Source of the DNA: Pseudomonas putida
GTDB lineage: Bacteria; Pseudomonadota; Gammaproteobacteria; Pseudomonadales; Pseudomonadaceae
NCBI RefSeq assembly: GCF_001941965.1
Contig: NZ_MKZO01000036.1
Coordinates: forward strand, 186,001 to 250,000
Reading direction: 5' to 3'
Length of the DNA: 64,000 nt
Shown: positions 39,304 to 47,743 of the stretch, one piece after another
How positions within the stretch are numbered: position 1 is the stretch's first letter
Layout: every line of letters starts with the position of its first letter
Position numbers and translations under genes: made by a program
Notes under the pieces: generated by a model
Told to the model about the DNA's origin: nothing
Seen by the model: the letters and a program-made list of their open reading frames with translations, nothing else
The model's database searches: none

Positions 39304-40454
39304 GCCGGTTCCTCGTTCGCCTTGGCCAGGCCGGACTCGATCAGGTCCAGGTACTGCTGGCGGAATACGTCGATATCGTGGTTGTTCTGCAGGTACTGGT
39401 AAGTTTGCTCGCCCTTGGCCCGCAGGCTCTGTTCGTCGAGAGCCAGGTAGCTGTCCAGCGCGGTGGTGAGCTGGGCGACATTGCCCGGCTCGACCGCCAG
39501 CCCGCCCGCACCCTGGATCAACGGCAGCATCGCCGGCACGCTGGAGGCGATCACCGGCAGGCGCCCACTCATGCCTTCGAGCAGGGCCAGACCGAGCCCC
39601 TCGGCCATCGACGGCATGGCCCAGATATCGAACGCACGCACGTATTGCAGCGCGTTTTCCTTGAAGCCCAGCAGATGGGCGCGACCGTTCAGACCCAACT
39701 GGTCGATTTCGGCCTGAAGGTTCTGTTGTTCGCGACCGGCGCCGATGATCGCCAGTTGCGCCTGTGGGTATTTGTCCTTGAGCGCTGCGAAAGCCTTCAG
39801 CAGATGGGTATGCCCCTTGACCGGCACCAGACGCCCGAGCGCCCCGACCAGGCGCGCATCCGCCGCCAGCCCGAGCAACTCGCGGGCCTTCTCGCGGGAA
39901 TGCTGCAGCGACTCGGCCTGGGGAATATCGATGGCGTTGGTGATGGCGTGGGTGTTCTGCTCAGTGAAGCCGCACTTGCAGTCAACCAGGTACTGCTTGA
40001 CCGCCGGCGATACCCCGACGAACTGCCAATGCCTGTCCACCAGGCGCTGGGTCTGGCGGCGCCGGTAGAGACGGTCGTACTCGCCGAAGCCATGGGAAAT
40101 GCCGATGCACAGCGGGATCTTCAGCCAGCGGTTGAGCTGCAGCATCATGTTGACCGGCTTGAAGCGGTTGCAGATCACCACGTCGAAGCCTTCCTTGCGG
40201 CAGAAGCGGTACATCTTCCACAACGCCATCAGGCGCATGCCCTTGAGGGCCTTGTCGCTGAACTCGAAATACACCGAATGATCGGAACGGCTTGCCGGCT
40301 CGCCAGGCCCTGGCTTGCCCTTGAGGAAGGCCATGGTGGTCTCGAAGCGGTCGGTCGGCAGCGCCTTGACGATCTGCTCGGCGAGATCGGCAAAGTCATG
40401 GCGCTTGATGTTGTAGTCCGGCTGCAGTTGCAACACCTTGAAACGTCGTTTCAT
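39300..40454 (-). CDS. Glycosyltransferase family 4
   Basis: A 384-residue GT-B enzyme. The N-terminal acceptor half begins KVLQLQPDYNIKRHDFADLA; the C-terminal donor half has GALGRLVPVKGHTHLL, LAIIGAGREQQNLQ and the EX7E-like block MPSMAEGLGLALLEGMS. The start at 40454 gives a normal N-terminus and overlaps the preceding stop by 4 bp. It resembles core-oligosaccharide transferases; the sugar it adds cannot be read from sequence. Confidence 0.9.
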   Translation of the reverse strand: MKRRFKVLQLQPDYNIKRHDFADLAEQIVKALPTDRFETTMAFLKGKPGPGEPASRSDHSVYFEFSDKALKGMRLMALWKMYRFCRKEGFDVVICNRFKPVNMMLQLNRWLKIPLCIGISHGFGEYDRLYRRRQTQRLVDRHWQFVGVSPAVKQYLVDCKCGFTEQNTHAITNAIDIPQAESLQHSREKARELLGLAADARLVGALGRLVPVKGHTHLLKAFAALKDKYPQAQLAIIGAGREQQNLQAEIDQLGLNGRAHLLGFKENALQYVRAFDIWAMPSMAEGLGLALLEGMSGRLPVIASSVPAMLPLIQGAGGLAVEPGNVAQLTTALDSYLALDEQSLRAKGEQTYQYLQNNHDIDVFRQQYLDLIESGLAKANEEPA

Positions 40455-41335
40455 AGGGCTCCCTGGTGAAAACCGTGCTGGTCGATCATCCAGCTCGACG
40501 ACGACGCCAGACGGCGCACCTCGGCCGGATCTGGCGTGGGCATTTGCGACCACTCGTTGCGTTTCCAGCAGACGAAATGGAAATACGGGAAGCTGCGCTG
40601 GCCATCACGGTCATTGCTCAGGCGCCCGTCCTGCCAGTACCAGTGCAGGGGGAAATCGCAGCTGCCGTCGTGCCATTTGATCACCCCGCCGGGCGTGCTG
40701 AACGCCTCGGTGAACTCGCTGCGGCGGCGCAGCGGATTGAACTTGCCGACCAGTTCGAACAGCGGTTTCGGAAAGTTCTTGCGCCACAGGAACAGGCGGC
40801 TGAACGCCCCTTCATCGATGGCATGGTGCTCGTGGTCGGTGAAGCGTTCACGCCAGTTCTTGATCCGCTTGAACAGGCCGCGCTGGTCGGCGGTATTGCG
40901 CATCACGCACAGATGCCCGGCCACCCGACGCTCGTGAGTGGAAAACAGGTCATTGCGCGCCAGGCGCTCGGCGGTGAAATAGGCCCGCAGGTCACCGTAG
41001 ACCAGGTCGATATCGCCGAAAGCCCAGAAATCGTAGCCCTGCAGACGGTCTTCGTGGATATAGCCGAGCGCCGGCTTGATATCGCACAGCTTGTAGGCAT
41101 GCACCGGGGAAAAGTCGATCCCGAGGCGCGCCGACACCAATTGGCAATATTCCTGGTAGCTGATCGGCTCGACGGTGACGTTGGCCGGGAGGTTGTCCGG
41201 CACGCCGCAATCGCTGAACAGCAGCCAGTCGATGTCCGGGTTGCGCCGGCAGCTTTCCAGGTAGAACGGCATCCAGAACGGCCATTGTCCGAAATAAGGG
41301 ATGACGAACAGGATCCGGGGTTTGGATTTGATCAC
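40451..41335 (-). CDS. DUF6625-like glycosyltransferase-associated protein
   Basis: A protein of about 294 residues that starts ILFVIPYFGQWPFWMPFYLE after a few basic residues and carries an FGDIDLVYGDLRAYF segment resembling the DxD metal site of GT-A enzymes. This matches DUF6625-type proteins found in polysaccharide loci. There is no good ATG: the choices are GTG at 41335, with AGAGAG about 7 nt upstream, or GTG at 41410, which would overlap dnpA by 22 bp. I prefer 41335 because the conserved sequence begins there. The stop overlaps the next start by 4 bp. Probably an outer-core sugar transferase. Confidence 0.7.
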   Translation of the reverse strand: MIKSKPRILFVIPYFGQWPFWMPFYLESCRRNPDIDWLLFSDCGVPDNLPANVTVEPISYQEYCQLVSARLGIDFSPVHAYKLCDIKPALGYIHEDRLQGYDFWAFGDIDLVYGDLRAYFTAERLARNDLFSTHERRVAGHLCVMRNTADQRGLFKRIKNWRERFTDHEHHAIDEGAFSRLFLWRKNFPKPLFELVGKFNPLRRRSEFTEAFSTPGGVIKWHDGSCDFPLHWYWQDGRLSNDRDGQRSFPYFHFVCWKRNEWSQMPTPDPAEVRRLASSSSWMIDQHGFHQGAL

Positions 41336-41388
41336 TCGAAGCTCTCTTGGTTGATCCGGGGTACCGATACTGTACGTCCCCGTTTTCT

Positions 41389-42825
41389 TTATTTTCGTTT
41401 CACGACCCACAAGAGTTCATGACGCCGCACAGCCTTGCGGAAGAACTCGTTTTCCCCGAACACAGAGCCCCGCCGCCCGGCCAGCAGGCGTTGCAGTAGC
41501 CGGCGCAGCCGACGCTTGAAGGGCGGGCGGGGCTGCAGGTCATGCATCATGCCCAGGGCCATGGCCTTGTCGCATTGACGCCCGGCATCCAGCGTCAGGC
41601 TCCAGGGCAGCCAGGTGTCGTCGCCCTCGGTCACCGGCGGCAGGGCCACGCCGGTTCCGGTATCGCCCATGGGCCAGCGGTCGTTGTCGTGCAGGTGATT
41701 GGCGTAGCCAAGCAGGGTTTGCGGTTGCCAGTCCAGCCCTTGCAAGGCCTGGACCACCGCCTGCTGGGCGCAGAGATGGTCAGGGTGCGGATCGAGCACC
41801 GGGTGCGGTAGCACGATGACTTCCGGCCGGGCGGTCTCGATCAGGGCGCGCAGGTCGGCCAGCAGGTTGTTCCAGCTGGGCACGCCGTCGTCGCCCGGCA
41901 ACGCCAGGCTGTTGAGCTGGCGGAACGGCCGGGTGTCGGCGGTATCGGCTTCACGGGAGCCAACGGGGTCGGCGGGCGACGCCTGCATCACCGGCAGTTG
42001 CAGACAGAAGTAACCCAACTGCACGCACTGCGCTTCGGGTACTCCGGCCCAGCGCGGCACGGCGATGCTGTCCCAGGCCCGCAGACGGCCCTTGAGGCGC
42101 GCCGCTTCGGCCCTGCCCAGGCCCATGTCCTGGTAATGCTCGGCCTCGATCTCGCCGGCGGTCAGGGTGACGATCCAGGTCTGCGCGGCCTGGCTGTACA
42201 GCCCGTAGGCCGCCAGTTCGGCATCGTCGGCATGGGGCGCGATGACCATGACCCGCTGCTGGCGGTAGTCCGGATGCCGGATGACCCACAACTTCGGCTG
42301 GCCAAGCAGCCGGCAGAAGCGCCCACGCACGGCCAGCCGGCCTTCACCGAGGGCACCACCGAAGCCACCGAGATTGAGATAGCGCAGGCCGTTGACGCCG
42401 CGCTCGAAGGCCTGCCGGTCCTCGACCCCGTCGCCCGCAAGGTCAATCCCGGGATCGAGGAAGCGACCCAGCCAGTTGCTTTTGAGTTGCACCTGGAGAA
42501 TCAGGGTCTCGCTGCCATCGAGGGCCAGGGGCTGTTCAAGCTGCAAACGACCCTCGCGCAGCTGCACGGGATGCGCGCTGTCGTCCGCGAAACGGTAGCG
42601 ATAATCCTGCGCCGGCGAATAGAACAGGTGATCGGCAAACCACGCCTCATGGGCGACCCAGCCCAGCAGCGCCAGCACCAGCGGCAGCCACCAGGCCACC
42701 AGCACTCCCACGGCGACCAGCACCAGCAGCCCAAGCAAAAGCGCCACGCGCTTGTTGCGGCGATGGCGCTTGAGCAGTTGCTGCTTGCGGTTCAAACCTG
42801 GAACACCGGCACGGGGTTGCACCAT
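41389..42825 (-). CDS. dnpA: PIG-L family de-N-acetylase DnpA
   Basis: A protein of about 478 residues. A membrane anchor near the N-terminus (VALLLGLLVLVAVGVLVAWW and a second hydrophobic stretch) is followed by the PIG-L deacetylase domain with its zinc motif IAPHADDAELAAYG and the second motif LDPHPDHLCAQQ. In P. aeruginosa the gene at this place in the core cluster (PA5002) is dnpA, reported to affect fluoroquinolone tolerance. The natural substrate is probably an N-acetylated sugar of the LPS core. The ATG at 42825 has AAGGA just upstream and overlaps mig-14 by 34 bp; a TTG at 42795 is an alternative start. Confidence 0.85.
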   Translation of the reverse strand: MVQPRAGVPGLNRKQQLLKRHRRNKRVALLLGLLVLVAVGVLVAWWLPLVLALLGWVAHEAWFADHLFYSPAQDYRYRFADDSAHPVQLREGRLQLEQPLALDGSETLILQVQLKSNWLGRFLDPGIDLAGDGVEDRQAFERGVNGLRYLNLGGFGGALGEGRLAVRGRFCRLLGQPKLWVIRHPDYRQQRVMVIAPHADDAELAAYGLYSQAAQTWIVTLTAGEIEAEHYQDMGLGRAEAARLKGRLRAWDSIAVPRWAGVPEAQCVQLGYFCLQLPVMQASPADPVGSREADTADTRPFRQLNSLALPGDDGVPSWNNLLADLRALIETARPEVIVLPHPVLDPHPDHLCAQQAVVQALQGLDWQPQTLLGYANHLHDNDRWPMGDTGTGVALPPVTEGDDTWLPWSLTLDAGRQCDKAMALGMMHDLQPRPPFKRRLRRLLQRLLAGRRGSVFGENEFFRKAVRRHELLWVVKRK

Positions 42826-43688
42826 CGATCCTTGTACTCGCGATCGGAGCGGCCGAAGGAGAAGCGCAGGGCCTTGTTGCGGGCACGGGCGTCTTCCCAG
42901 GCGCTCTGGGTATTGAGGAAACTCAGCACGCTGCCGGGGCTGAACTCGCGGGTCTGCGGGTCGACGCCACCATTGACGTACTCGACGCTGATCCACTCCG
43001 GCGCTTCGACCCGGTACACCAGCTGGATAGCGATCGGCGCGTCGTTGAGGAACACCACCGAACCGATCAGCAGCGAGCGCAAGCGCTCGATCACCTCGGC
43101 CATGCGCTCGGCGCCGGTCGCCGGGAAGTTCCAGCGGCGCAGGAACAGGTCGCAGTACATCGCGGCGATAGTCGCGCTGTCGAAGTCCTGGATCGGCTTG
43201 ACCACCCCGCCCGCCTCTTCCAGCAGGCGCAGTTCGCGGCGCTGGTTGTAGCGGAATTTCTTCGACAGGTCTTCCGGCGTGCGGGCCATGGCCAGGGACT
43301 CGCTCTGCGCCTTGAGCAGGCTGAAACGCCCCTGGTTCAGCTCGGACAGGTAGCGTGCGCTGTGGCGCAGCGGCGCCTGGGCCTCGGCAGCAGCCGGCAG
43401 GATGATCTCGGCGTTGCCGAGGTCGAACAGGCCTTTCTTGCCATGACGCTTGAGCACGTCCTTCGACAGCGCCAGGTAACGACCCCAGGTCGGGATCGCC
43501 GCCTTGATCTCGCCGCCCTGCTCCCAGGCCAGGTAGCGCACCGGGATATCGGCCATTTCGGCGAGCTGCGCGACCACCAGCGGATGACTGGCCACGCTGC
43601 CGCCGAAGCGGTGCCAGGCCTGTGCATAAGTCTCGGCGTCAACGACGCGCCAGCCACGCTCGCGCCAGCCTTGCAATCGATTGAGCAT
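42792..43688 (-). CDS. mig-14: Mig-14 family GNAT-like protein
   Basis: A 298-residue soluble protein of the Mig-14 family, linked in Salmonella and Pseudomonas to resistance to cationic antimicrobial peptides. The fold is of the GNAT/FemAB kind; visible blocks are KFRYNQRRELRLLEEAGG and ISVEYVNGGVDPQTREFSPG, followed by FSFGRSDREYKDRW near the C-terminus. The start ATG overlaps the wapH stop by one base (TGATG). Because it is in the outer-core operon, an aminoacyl or acyl transfer to LPS is a fair guess, but the biochemical reaction is not known. Confidence 0.85.
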   Translation of the reverse strand: MLNRLQGWRERGWRVVDAETYAQAWHRFGGSVASHPLVVAQLAEMADIPVRYLAWEQGGEIKAAIPTWGRYLALSKDVLKRHGKKGLFDLGNAEIILPAAAEAQAPLRHSARYLSELNQGRFSLLKAQSESLAMARTPEDLSKKFRYNQRRELRLLEEAGGVVKPIQDFDSATIAAMYCDLFLRRWNFPATGAERMAEVIERLRSLLIGSVVFLNDAPIAIQLVYRVEAPEWISVEYVNGGVDPQTREFSPGSVLSFLNTQSAWEDARARNKALRFSFGRSDREYKDRWCNPVPVFQV

Positions 43689-44818
43689 CAGGCCTCCGCA
43701 GTCAGGGCGACGACGTGGGGCAAACGCCAGAACTCCTGGCGTACCGCTGCGTCGGAGAAGCGCGCGTGCAGGCGCTCCAGCATGCGTTCGCGACACTCCT
43801 GAAGCTGCGCCTCGTCCATTGCCGCCAGTACCTGCAGGGACCGGGCCAGCGCAGCCGCATCACCGAGCGGGAACAGCACGCCAACGCCTTCGACCACTTC
43901 GCTGGCACCGCCACAGGCCGTGGCCGCCAGCGGAACACCAGCGACCATCGCCTCCAGCAGGACCATGCCGAACGGCTCATGATCCGAGCTCAGGGCGAAG
44001 GTATCGAAGGCAGCGAAGTAACGCCTGGCGTCGGCGACCTGGCCAAGAAAGTCCACTTGCCCGGCAATCTCCAGTTCGACGGCGAGGGCCTTGAGCTGGG
44101 CTTCCAGCCGACCCTTGCCGAGGATCGCCAGGCGCGCGCCGGCCGGCAGGTTCGGCAACGCCTGGGCAAAACCGCGCAGCAGGGTGGCCTGGTCCTTGTC
44201 CGGATGCAGGCGACCGACGTTGCCGACGATCCACGCCTGCGGGTCCAGCTTGAGGCTCTCGCGGGCCTCGGCAGCAGGCACCAGGCGCTGTTGCAGCGCC
44301 TCGATATCGACCCGGTTGTACAACGTCTGGATGCGTTCGGCCGGCCATTTCTTCAGGCAGCGGCGCATATCGTCACGCACCGCGTCGGACACACCGAGCA
44401 GGCTCAGGCGCTTGCTGAAGAGATTGGCGAACAGCTGGCGGCTGCCACGCTTGTAGTCGTCGAAGGCATGGTGCACGCCGATCACCGGCAGGCGCGTGGC
44501 CAGCAGGGTGATGTAGATGGGCTTGAAGCGATGGGCGATGCAGAAACTGAAATCCCGCGCTGCGGCAATCTTGCGCAGCGCCCGGATCGCACCCAGCTTC
44601 AGGCCACGAATGGCGCTGGAGCTGAACTCGAGAAACAGCACTTCGTCACTGGCGCAGCCTTGCGCGACCTGCGGGTCGGCCTTGCCGGTGAGGAAGACCG
44701 TGGTGACCTTGTAGCCGGTCCCGGCGAACAGGCTGGCGTACTGACGGGCGCAATCGAGGAAAGGCCCGTCATAGCCATGGCAGAACTGCAGGACGCGCTT
44801 GTCAGTCGAGCGTGTCAT
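43688..44818 (-). CDS. wapH: LPS core glycosyltransferase WapH
   Basis: A 376-residue GT4 enzyme. The donor-binding half contains VGNVGRLHPDKDQATLLRGF, ILGKGRLEAQLK and the EX7E motif SSDHEPFGMVLLEAM. In P. aeruginosa the gene between mig-14 and the carbamoyltransferase gene is wapH, which adds an outer-core sugar; the same order is present here. The start overlaps the end of wapO by 17 bp, indicating coupled expression. Confidence 0.87.
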   Translation of the reverse strand: MTRSTDKRVLQFCHGYDGPFLDCARQYASLFAGTGYKVTTVFLTGKADPQVAQGCASDEVLFLEFSSSAIRGLKLGAIRALRKIAAARDFSFCIAHRFKPIYITLLATRLPVIGVHHAFDDYKRGSRQLFANLFSKRLSLLGVSDAVRDDMRRCLKKWPAERIQTLYNRVDIEALQQRLVPAAEARESLKLDPQAWIVGNVGRLHPDKDQATLLRGFAQALPNLPAGARLAILGKGRLEAQLKALAVELEIAGQVDFLGQVADARRYFAAFDTFALSSDHEPFGMVLLEAMVAGVPLAATACGGASEVVEGVGVLFPLGDAAALARSLQVLAAMDEAQLQECRERMLERLHARFSDAAVRQEFWRLPHVVALTAEA

Positions 44819-46559
44819 AGGCTTTCGCGTCGTCCTTCACTACCAGGATGTCTTCCATGATCAGGTATTGAAGATCGGAGCCGAAGAACATGTTCAGCGC
44901 GTCGGTCGGCGAGCAGATCATCGGTTCGCCACGGCGGTTCAGCGAGGTGTTCAGCGACACGCCGTTGCCGGTCAGGTTTTCCAGGGCCTTCATCATGTCG
45001 TAGTAGCGCGGGTTGTACTCGCGCTTGAGGACCTGGGCACGGGACGTACCGTCCTCATGGACCACTTCCGGCACGCGAGTCTTCCACTCCTCCGCCACTT
45101 CGAAGGTGAAGGTCATGAACGGCGCCGGGTGATCGACCTTGATCATCTGCGGGCCGACGGTGTCCAGCATGGACGGGCAGAAAGGCCTCCAGCGCTCGCG
45201 GAACTTGATCTGCTCATTGATCCGGTTGGCCACGCCCGGCACGCTCGGGCAGCCGATGATGGAACGGCCGCCGAGGGCACGCGGGCCGAACTCCATGCGG
45301 CCCTGGAACCAGGCCACCGGGTTGCCGTCCACCATGATCTGGGCGATGCGCTCAGGCATGTCGTCGATCTTGCGCCATTTCGGTGCGCTCGGGTGACGGG
45401 CGCAGGCGGCGATCACGTCCTCGTTGGAGTACGCAGGGCCGAGGTAGACGTGTTCCATCTTCTCGACCGGCACGCCACGGGCGTGGGACACATAGGCCGC
45501 AGCACCGACCGCAGTACCGGCGTCGCCGGACGCTGGCTGGACGAACAGTTCGGTCACGTCCGGACGGGCGATGATCTTCTGGTTCAGCTTGACGTTCAGC
45601 GCGCAGCCGCCGGCGAAGGCCAGCTTGCCGGTTTCCTTGAGGATGTCGCCCAGGTAGTGGTCGATCATCTGCAGGGCCAGCTTCTCGAACAGCGCCTGCA
45701 TGCTGGCGGCGTAGTGGATGTACGGCTCGTCGGCGATATCGCCTTCGCGCTTCGGCCCCAGCCACTCGATCAGCTTCGGCGAGAAGTAGAAGCCCTTGCC
45801 CTTCTCTTTATAGCGGCGCAGGCCGATGACGTTGGCGTACTCGGTGTTGATCACCAGTTCGCCGTTTTCGAAACTGGCCAGGCGCGAGAAATCGTACTTG
45901 CTGGCATCGCCGTACGGCGCCATGCCCATGACCTTGAATTCGCCGTCGAGCATCTCGAAGCCGAGGAACTCGGTGATCGCACCGTACAGGCCGCCCAGGG
46001 AGTCCGGATCGAAGAATTCCTTGATCTTGTGGATCTTGCCGTTCTCGCCATAGCCGAAGAAGGTGGTGGCGTACTCGCCCTTGCCGTCGATCCCGAGGAT
46101 CGCGGTCTTCTCCTTGAAGCCGGAGCAGTGGTAGGCGCTGGAGGCGTGGGCCAGGTGGTGCTCGACCGGCTCGATCTTGATCTTCTTCGGATCGAAGCCC
46201 AGTTGCTCCAGGCACCAGACGATCTTCTTGCGATAGCGCTTGTAGCGGCGGTTGCCCATCAGGATCGCGTCGAGGGCGCGATCCGGGGCGTACCAGTAGC
46301 GCTTGGCGTAGTGCCAGCGGGCTTCGCCGAACAGGCTGATAGGGGCGAACGGAATCGCGACTACATCGACGTCGGACGGCTTGATACCGGCTTGTTCCAG
46401 GCAGAACTTCGCCGATTCGTAGGGCATGCGGTTCTTTGCATGTTTATCGCGCACGAAGCGCTCTTCTTCGGCGGCGGCGATCAGCTTGCCGTCGATATAC
46501 AGGGCCGCGGAAGGATCATGGCTAAGGGCGCCGGACAGGCCAAGAATCGTCAATGCCAA
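44802..46559 (-). CDS. wapO: LPS-core carbamoyltransferase WapO
   Basis: A 585-residue carbamoyltransferase of the NodU/CmcH family. The N-terminal Kae1-like ASKHA domain includes GALSHDPSAALYIDG, EEERFVRDKHAKNRMP, the metal-site His pair EHHLAHASSAY and the GIDGKGEYAT loop; the C-terminal YrdC-related domain has FQGRMEFGPRALGGRSI and LNTSLNRRGEPM. In P. aeruginosa the equivalent gene carbamoylates an inner-core heptose. It is the first gene of the minus-strand outer-core operon, with 223 bp (including a REP doublet) between it and rlmJ. Confidence 0.9.
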   Translation of the reverse strand: MALTILGLSGALSHDPSAALYIDGKLIAAAEEERFVRDKHAKNRMPYESAKFCLEQAGIKPSDVDVVAIPFAPISLFGEARWHYAKRYWYAPDRALDAILMGNRRYKRYRKKIVWCLEQLGFDPKKIKIEPVEHHLAHASSAYHCSGFKEKTAILGIDGKGEYATTFFGYGENGKIHKIKEFFDPDSLGGLYGAITEFLGFEMLDGEFKVMGMAPYGDASKYDFSRLASFENGELVINTEYANVIGLRRYKEKGKGFYFSPKLIEWLGPKREGDIADEPYIHYAASMQALFEKLALQMIDHYLGDILKETGKLAFAGGCALNVKLNQKIIARPDVTELFVQPASGDAGTAVGAAAYVSHARGVPVEKMEHVYLGPAYSNEDVIAACARHPSAPKWRKIDDMPERIAQIMVDGNPVAWFQGRMEFGPRALGGRSIIGCPSVPGVANRINEQIKFRERWRPFCPSMLDTVGPQMIKVDHPAPFMTFTFEVAEEWKTRVPEVVHEDGTSRAQVLKREYNPRYYDMMKALENLTGNGVSLNTSLNRRGEPMICSPTDALNMFFGSDLQYLIMEDILVVKDDAKAYDTLD

Positions 46560-46673
46560 GGGTCTAGCCTCTTCATTCGGTAAAAATGCGCCCCGGCCTC
46601 GTGGGCGGGCGGCGGCGAAAGGGCGGGATTATAACGCAAAGCGGGTGGGCAATAGGAGGTGGCTGACCTCAAG

Positions 46674-46757
46674 GGCCTCATCGCTGGCAAGCCAGCTCCC
46701 ACAGGGACCGCATGCACCGCAAAACCCTGTGGGAGCTGGCTTGCCAGCGATGGGGCC
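46674..46757. repeat. REP doublet 7
   Basis: Head-to-head pair with the GCTGGCAAGCCAGC core, in the gap between rlmJ and wapO. The copies are about 25 bp apart. Confidence 0.93.
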
Positions 46758-46782
46758 CTCAAGAACAACACAACAGCCAGGA

Positions 46783-47619
46783 TTACTCAGCGATCAACCA
46801 ATCCATCCGCCAGCTACCGCCCGTCTGCCCCAGGCATTCAGCCAGCCACGGCAGGAACTCGCGCAACTCGTCCTCCAGCCCCCAAGGCGGGTTGGCGATC
46901 GCCAGGCCCGAGCCATTCAGGCTCTGCGGCGTGTCCTGCGGGTGCACATACAGTTCGACCCGCAGCAATTTCGGCGCGCCGGTACTGGTCAGGTCCTGGT
47001 AGAAGCGCACCAACTGCTTCTGCTCCTTGATCGGATACCAGATCGCCGCGACGGTCTGGCGCATGCGACCGATCGCCTCCTTCATCGAGTTGGAGCAGCG
47101 CTTGAGCTCGTCCGGCTGCTCGAACGGCGGGTCGATCAGCATCACCGCGCGCTTTTCCTGCACCGGCAGCAGCGCACGAGGCACATGCCAGCCCTCGCCC
47201 AGGTGCACGGCGACCCGCGGGTCCTTCTTCATGTTGTCCTTGAGCAGGCGCCCGTCTTCCGGGTGCTTCTCGTTGAGCAGCACGCGGTCCTGCTGGCGCG
47301 CCATGCGCCGCGCCAGCTCGGGCGAGCCGGGGTAGTAGCGCAGTTCGCCATCGGCATTCAGGCGCTTGACGATCCGCAGGTAGTCCGCAGTGATATCCGG
47401 CAGGTCCTCACGCCCCCAGAGCCGGCCGATGCCTTCGATCCACTCGCCGGTACGGGTCGCCTGGTCGCCCTGCAGGTCATACAGACCGAGGCCGGCGTGG
47501 GTGTCGATATAGGCGAACGGCTGCTCCTTGCGCGACATCAGGGCGATGAGGCGGGTCAGCACGATGTGCTTGAAGACGTCGGCGTGGTTGCCGGCGTGGA
47601 AGGCGTGACGATAGTTCAT
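46783..47619 (-). CDS. rlmJ: 23S rRNA (adenine-2030-N6)-methyltransferase RlmJ
   Basis: A 278-residue SAM-dependent methyltransferase that modifies A2030 of 23S rRNA. The N-terminal NYRHAFHAGNHADVFKHIVL is the hallmark of RlmJ; IDTHAGLGLYDLQ is the SAM-binding loop and IDPPFEQPDELKR contains the catalytic DPPF motif of N6-adenine methyltransferases. Length matches the family. It is a single gene, separated from putP by 124 bp. Confidence 0.96.
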   Translation of the reverse strand: MNYRHAFHAGNHADVFKHIVLTRLIALMSRKEQPFAYIDTHAGLGLYDLQGDQATRTGEWIEGIGRLWGREDLPDITADYLRIVKRLNADGELRYYPGSPELARRMARQQDRVLLNEKHPEDGRLLKDNMKKDPRVAVHLGEGWHVPRALLPVQEKRAVMLIDPPFEQPDELKRCSNSMKEAIGRMRQTVAAIWYPIKEQKQLVRFYQDLTSTGAPKLLRVELYVHPQDTPQSLNGSGLAIANPPWGLEDELREFLPWLAECLGQTGGSWRMDWLIAE

Positions 47620-47669
47620 GGCAACTCCTGAGGGGCCGGGAAGTTTACCTTGTCACGCCGCAGTCGTCA

Positions 47670-47679
47670 GGTTGCACCC
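47670..47679. promoter_or_regulatory. Isolated GGTTGCACCC motif downstream of putP
   Basis: The 10-mer GGTTGCACCC also occurs twice in the putP-putA control region (49276-49285 and 49507-49516). Here it lies between the rlmJ start and the putP terminator. It may be an extra PutA-binding site or chance. Confidence 0.35.
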
Positions 47680-47681
47680 GC

Positions 47682-47729
47682 TGAAACGACAGCGGCCCGC
47701 CTCTCTCGAAGAGGCGGGCCGCCGTTTCA
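47682..47729 (-). terminator. Strong hairpin after putP
   Basis: A perfect 13-bp stem (GCGGCCCGCCTCT with AGAGGCGGGCCGC, loop CTCGA) is extended by TGAAACG/CGTTTCA across a small bulge. It lies just past the putP stop and should end the putP transcript. Confidence 0.8.
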
Positions 47730-47743
47730 ACCGGGGTCAGCGA

